DNA from: Firmicutes bacterium UBA5010
Lineage (GTDB): Bacteria; Bacillota; Clostridia; Tissierellales; Sedimentibacteraceae
DNA length: 54,953 bases
Direction: 5' to 3'
Assembly (NCBI GenBank): GCA_002396645.1
Contig: DGYI01000037.1
Location: 1 to 54,953, forward strand
The notes beneath the pieces were generated by a model. It was not told the DNA's origin. It saw nothing but the letters and a program-made list of their open reading frames with translations, and did no database searches. This document shows positions 50,973-54,953 of this stretch, one piece after another. A program made the position numbers and the translations under genes. The first letter of the stretch is position 1; each line of letters opens with the position of its first letter.

Positions 50973-52544
50973 ATGAGCAAAACAGATGAAGTAGTAGAAT
51001 TTCTATCAAAATACTCATTGGAGGATGTTCTATCTGGAATAATCGAAATGCAGATGCTGCTATATGGCCATGGTGTAGATTCACTAATATCTGCATCTGA
51101 GTATTTTGCAACTAATGCGTTATTCGCATGTAAAGAGAGTGGAAATGAACCATTTGAATGGGAGGATTATCTCAAGTTAGAAAAACATTGTAAAGAGGCT
51201 TTTGCTCCGAATATTGAAGAATTATTTACTGAAACACTAAAGATGGTAAATGCAACAGATGAAGAGAAAGAGGCATTTTTACAAGCACAACATATGAAAG
51301 TAAAAAATATGGCATTTCGTGGAGATGGATATATTTATCAACTTATTAGTTTTGCGGAAAAATTGTATTCTCCATTAGATCAGGAAATAAAAACTAAATT
51401 GGGTTTTTCTTTTACTTCATGCAAAAAGATGATCTTATATATTTTCCATACATATGGAGTTAGAGTCGCAAAAGCTTATTCAGAAAAATATAAAGTTCAA
51501 AATATGATAAAAGCATTTTGTGGAAGAACAAAACCACAATTGCCGAGTATAAAAGAAGGATATATTTTCAGAATAAATAAAAAAAATTTGCGAAGTGCTA
51601 TTGGTTCAAAAGAAGTAGATTATATCTGCGATTATTTAAGTGTTAAGGCTTTTGCAGGAGATTACAAAAAAGTAGATTTAGAGCAATTTAAAATTTTGAT
51701 ATCAAAGCCATTTGTTGATTTTGGAGAATATATATACATGCCATTGTTATTTTCATCATTAATGAATTTACCAAAGCTCTTTCACTATACTTTTATAGCT
51801 GAGAAATTTTTTGATAAAAAAGTGGTAGGAATATATGCCCAAAACAGGGGTGATGTTGTAGAGAATTTAACTCAGTTGTACTTTGAACGAATAGTTAACA
51901 AAGAAAATATACGTAGATCGCTAAAATATACAGATGAAGATGGCGAAGCGGATGTAACGGTATGTATGCTAGAAGGAACACTTTTTTGTGAGTGTAAAAG
52001 TAAAATTTTAACACTTAATGCGTTAAAAGGAATAAATGATGATATCAAAAAGGATGTGTATAAAGCAATTGGTGCGGCGTATGCCCAAGGAGTTCGTTCA
52101 ATAAAGCGAACACAGGATGGAAAAGCATTTATAGAATGTGTTAACGGAACAGAGCAGGAGGTTCATATTGATGATACTGCAGTGAAATATATTATTTGTG
52201 TAACTGCCGAGAACTTTGGCATTATTCCTTCAGAAATTGCAAAGTATATTGAGATTGATAAGGTCATTAACATAGTACCATATGTTGTAAATATTTATGA
52301 TTTGGATATTATTACACAGGAATGCGATTCATACGAGGAGTTTCTCGGATATCTTAATTTTAGGCAAATAAATCACAAACTTATTTCAGCTGTAGATGAA
52401 TTAGATGTATTTGGTTTCTATAAAGAGCATGGTAATAGAGAAATAGAAATTGAAGGTGATGAACTGCATATAACAGCTTATACTCAATTGTTTGATAGAA
52501 AATATGTGAAAAAGGATAAAGAGTATTTGCAAAATTACAAGTAA
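50973..52544 (+). CDS. Unrecognised protein with a PD-(D/E)XK-like nuclease motif
   Basis: 523 residues, no membrane segment or signal. The N-terminal 300 residues are helical. Around residues 323-343 the chain reads EDGEADVTVCMLEG followed by TLFCECKSK, a D-(x)n-E-x-K arrangement typical of PD-(D/E)XK nuclease cores. The C-terminal 180 residues are mixed alpha/beta. ATG 50973 has TAAGGG upstream; the earlier TTG at 50946 does not. I do not recognise the family. Cargo position in a conjugative element suggests a defence-type or restriction-like function, which is inference. Confidence 0.6.
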   Translation: MSKTDEVVEFLSKYSLEDVLSGIIEMQMLLYGHGVDSLISASEYFATNALFACKESGNEPFEWEDYLKLEKHCKEAFAPNIEELFTETLKMVNATDEEKEAFLQAQHMKVKNMAFRGDGYIYQLISFAEKLYSPLDQEIKTKLGFSFTSCKKMILYIFHTYGVRVAKAYSEKYKVQNMIKAFCGRTKPQLPSIKEGYIFRINKKNLRSAIGSKEVDYICDYLSVKAFAGDYKKVDLEQFKILISKPFVDFGEYIYMPLLFSSLMNLPKLFHYTFIAEKFFDKKVVGIYAQNRGDVVENLTQLYFERIVNKENIRRSLKYTDEDGEADVTVCMLEGTLFCECKSKILTLNALKGINDDIKKDVYKAIGAAYAQGVRSIKRTQDGKAFIECVNGTEQEVHIDDTAVKYIICVTAENFGIIPSEIAKYIEIDKVINIVPYVVNIYDLDIITQECDSYEEFLGYLNFRQINHKLISAVDELDVFGFYKEHGNREIEIEGDELHITAYTQLFDRKYVKKDKEYLQNYK

Positions 52545-52590
52545 TTGAAATAAAAATTCCAATTTGAAAACAAAATATAAATATTTCACT

Positions 52591-52622
52591 AAGCCTTGCA
52601 CTTAAAATGTAGGGCTTTTTTA
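52591..52622 (+). terminator. Leader terminator hairpin before VirB4
   Basis: AAGCCTTGCA (52591-52600) pairs with TGTAGGGCTT (52608-52617, two G-T pairs), then six T and AATGCAGAAAAAG. The VirB4 ATG is 34 bases downstream. Confidence 0.75.
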
Positions 52623-52655
52623 ATGCAGAAAAAGAAAGCGAGGTAAGAAGAGACT

Positions 52656-54476
52656 ATGGTAAAAAAGAAATCACCAATCATAGAAAATGAAAAAATTAAA
52701 ACCTTTGTAGACATGATTGCTCCATCCATCATCAAATTCAACACAGATCATTTTATCTGTGGTAATACCTATAGATGTGTATGGGCACTCCGTGAATATC
52801 CTACAAGTACCAGTGAACAAGCAATCCTTCGTCATTTAGGAGAAAAGGATGGGGTTACCCTCAGAATCTATACAAGACAAGTAACTCCAAACGAAGAAAA
52901 GAAAATTATCCATAATGCAGCCAATAAAAACAGGATGAATACAGCGAATACAAATGATTTGCAGCAGACCGTAACAGCAGAAAGCAACTTACAAGATGTT
53001 GTTACCCTTGTATCAACCATGCATAGAAACAGAGAACCACTCCTTCATTGTGCTGTATATATTGAGCTTACTGCAAGTGATTATGACAGCTTGAAATTGC
53101 TACAGACCGATGTATTAACAGAGCTTGTTCGTTCTAAGTTAAATGTAGATAGACTTATGCTTAGGCAACAACAAGGATTCTTATGTGTTGGTCCAACAGG
53201 AAGAAATGTATTTGGTAGTCAATATGAAAGAGTACTCCCAGCATCCTCAGTTGCAAATTTATATCCCTTTAATTATTCAGGTAAGACTGATAGCAATGGA
53301 TTTTATTTGGGCAGAGATAAGTTTGGCTCTAATATTCTCGTAGATTTTGATAAACGTGATGATGATAAAACAAATCCTTGCATCCTTATTCTCGGTAATT
53401 CAGGACAAGGGAAAAGTTATTTATTAAAGCTGATATTATGCAATATCTTAGAGTCAGGAAAGAATGTTATATGCTTAGATCCAGAGCATGAGTACGTAGA
53501 ACTTGCAGAAAATATAGGTGGATGTTTTGTGGATTTAATGAGTGGAGAGTATATGATAAACCCATTAGAACCAAAGACTTGGGATGAGGGAGGAAGTCCA
53601 CAGGATAAAGATGCTCCTCTTGCATTTAGACAAGCGACAAAGTTAAGTCAGCATATTAGTTTTTTAAAAGACTTCTTCCGTTGCTACAAAGATTTTGATG
53701 ATAGGCATATTGATGTTATAGAGATTATGCTTGGTAAACTTTATACCAAATGGAACATCAGTGACAGCACCAATTTCAGCCAATTAGAATCTGTTGATTA
53801 TCCTATTCTTTCAGACCTATATACATTAATAGAGGAAGAATATAAAGGCTATGATAAGGGAAAATATCAGCTTTACACGGCAGAATTATTACAGGAAATC
53901 CTGCTTGGACTTCATTCCATGTGCCAAGGTGCAGAAAGTAAATTTTTCAACGGACATACCAATATAACCTCCAATCGGTTTATTGTATTTGGTGTAAAAG
54001 GGTTATTACAGGCTAGTAAAAATGTAAAGAACGCATTGCTATTTAATGTATTATCCTTTATGTCTGATAAGCTACTTACAGAAGGCAATACTGCAGCTGG
54101 AATTGATGAACTGTATTTATTCCTTACTAATCTTGCAGCAATAGAATATATCCGTAATTTTATGAAGCGAGTGCGAAAGAAAGAATCAGCGGTAATACTT
54201 AGTAGTCAAAATCTTGAGGACTTCAATATTGAAGGCATTAAAGAGCTAACTAAACCGTTGTTTTCTATTCCAGCACACGCTTTTTTATTTAACGCAGGAA
54301 ATATTGATAAGCAGTTTTATATGGATACCTTGCAACTTGAAGAATCAGAGTATAATCTAATTAAATTTCCACAGCGAGGGGTGTGCTTATATAAATGCGG
54401 CAACGAGCGTTATAATTTGGCTGTCCATGCTCCAGCATATAAAGAAAAATTATTCGGAAAGGCAGGTGGAAGGTAG
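52656..54476 (+). CDS. VirB4/TraE-type conjugation ATPase
   Basis: 606 residues. Inner-membrane-associated ATPase that energises type IV secretion. Walker A GNSGQGKSYLLKLILCN (about 247-263), Walker B-like GIDELYLFL, and SSQNLEDF near residue 515. The N-terminal 230 residues are the VirB4 N-domain (RCVWALREYPTSTSEQAILR). It is preceded by a terminator-like hairpin. GAGG lies about 11 bases before the ATG. It ends in TAGTG, overlapping the next gene start by one base. Confidence 0.93.
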   Translation: MVKKKSPIIENEKIKTFVDMIAPSIIKFNTDHFICGNTYRCVWALREYPTSTSEQAILRHLGEKDGVTLRIYTRQVTPNEEKKIIHNAANKNRMNTANTNDLQQTVTAESNLQDVVTLVSTMHRNREPLLHCAVYIELTASDYDSLKLLQTDVLTELVRSKLNVDRLMLRQQQGFLCVGPTGRNVFGSQYERVLPASSVANLYPFNYSGKTDSNGFYLGRDKFGSNILVDFDKRDDDKTNPCILILGNSGQGKSYLLKLILCNILESGKNVICLDPEHEYVELAENIGGCFVDLMSGEYMINPLEPKTWDEGGSPQDKDAPLAFRQATKLSQHISFLKDFFRCYKDFDDRHIDVIEIMLGKLYTKWNISDSTNFSQLESVDYPILSDLYTLIEEEYKGYDKGKYQLYTAELLQEILLGLHSMCQGAESKFFNGHTNITSNRFIVFGVKGLLQASKNVKNALLFNVLSFMSDKLLTEGNTAAGIDELYLFLTNLAAIEYIRNFMKRVRKKESAVILSSQNLEDFNIEGIKELTKPLFSIPAHAFLFNAGNIDKQFYMDTLQLEESEYNLIKFPQRGVCLYKCGNERYNLAVHAPAYKEKLFGKAGGR

Positions 54477-54953
54477 TGACTATTGAAAATGCTGAATGGG
54501 TAAAGAAACAAGAAAAAATCGAATCCTACCGGGAACAAAAGCAAGGTATTATAGATGATTTGGGGGTATGCATCAGATATACTCCAAACAGGGATAATGA
54601 CTTGCTTTGTTTTATGGAACAGTACTTAAAGGCAGAAATAAAGAATAGGCCAAGATTATTGGAGCAGATAAAGTATTGCATTAATGGTGAACAATATGAA
54701 AATCCCTTTCTTGCATATAACCATTATGATGAAGGGCATATTGAAGAATTTGACCATATTCTTAATGAATATATTGATAAGTTAAAGCTATCTGGTGGAG
54801 AGTCCACCCAAGTATCTAGAGTTATTGAAAGCACTATACTAAAGATAAATGAACTCTATGATATATGCCAAGGACAGCTAATTGACTCTTGGAGGAATGA
54901 AAGACTTACAGAATATATTGTCACTGCTTCTAGGTATGCAGGATTTCAAAATG
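54476..54953 (+). CDS. Start of a gene after VirB4 (partial, runs off the window)
   Basis: GTG 54476 overlaps the VirB4 stop by one base and is preceded by AGGTGGAAGG. 159 codons stay open to the window end (VTIENAEWVKKQEKIESYRE start). Charged, mostly helical, no membrane segment seen so far. Family not recognised; it is in the transfer operon. Confidence 0.75.
   Translation, partial: MTIENAEWVKKQEKIESYREQKQGIIDDLGVCIRYTPNRDNDLLCFMEQYLKAEIKNRPRLLEQIKYCINGEQYENPFLAYNHYDEGHIEEFDHILNEYIDKLKLSGGESTQVSRVIESTILKINELYDICQGQLIDSWRNERLTEYIVTASRYAGFQN

Overview
The window comes from a low-GC Gram-positive bacterium, most likely an anaerobic member of the Clostridia (Peptostreptococcaceae-like). Support: A/T-rich codon use, strong AGGAGG ribosome binding sites, TTGACA-17-TATAAT promoters, a T-box and a SAM-I riboswitch, and an archaeal/eukaryal-type prolyl-tRNA synthetase. 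No rRNA, tRNA or CRISPR array was seen.

1-12837 is ordinary chromosome, all on the + strand: the tail of an unknown gene, T-box-controlled proS, a small membrane protein, lgt, a SAM-I riboswitch ahead of an aspartokinase-asd pair, a CheY/CheX-like pair, an amidohydrolase, a small ORF plus ptsI, a flavodoxin, a thioesterase and rlmD. The 3' end of rlmD looks like the insertion site of a conjugative element.

12838-54953 (running off the right edge) is a mosaic integrative conjugative element. First comes a metal-resistance cassette: an ArsR/CadC-type repressor with a palindromic operator, an HMA metallochaperone, a P1B ATPase and a CopZ-like Fe-S protein. An early-transfer block follows: ArdA-like antirestriction proteins, DUF4314, a winged-helix protein, a Dam-type adenine methylase that seems to start at ATT, an AbrB-like protein and a YodL-domain protein. 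Then comes an almost complete Tad-type pilus module: two near-identical small prepilins flanking a 1321-residue SLH/PKD surface protein, prepilin peptidase, CpaB, TadZ, TadA, TadB, TadC, TadE-like pseudopilins and exported proteins. It runs into type IV secretion genes: a VirB2-like protein, a VirB6-like protein, PrgI and the VirB4 ATPase. No relaxase, coupling protein or integrase lies inside the window; they are expected to the right.

Two foreign cassettes interrupt the conjugation genes. 37856-45660 is on the - strand and visibly richer in G+C: a MarR-controlled heterodimeric ABC exporter with a YkvA-like protein, then a truncated methyltransferase and a calcium-type P-ATPase behind a structured, terminator-ended leader. 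49715-52544 holds a BFD-like Fe-S protein, a SAM methyltransferase and an unrecognised protein with a PD-(D/E)XK-like motif.

The most interesting points are the Tad pilus embedded in a conjugation operon with a shared GEGYID processing motif, a split cytosine methyltransferase whose two halves overlap by 347 bases in different frames, terminator-like hairpins directly in front of several co-directional element genes (suggesting antitermination or attenuation), and an abrupt wobble-base switch inside rlmD.
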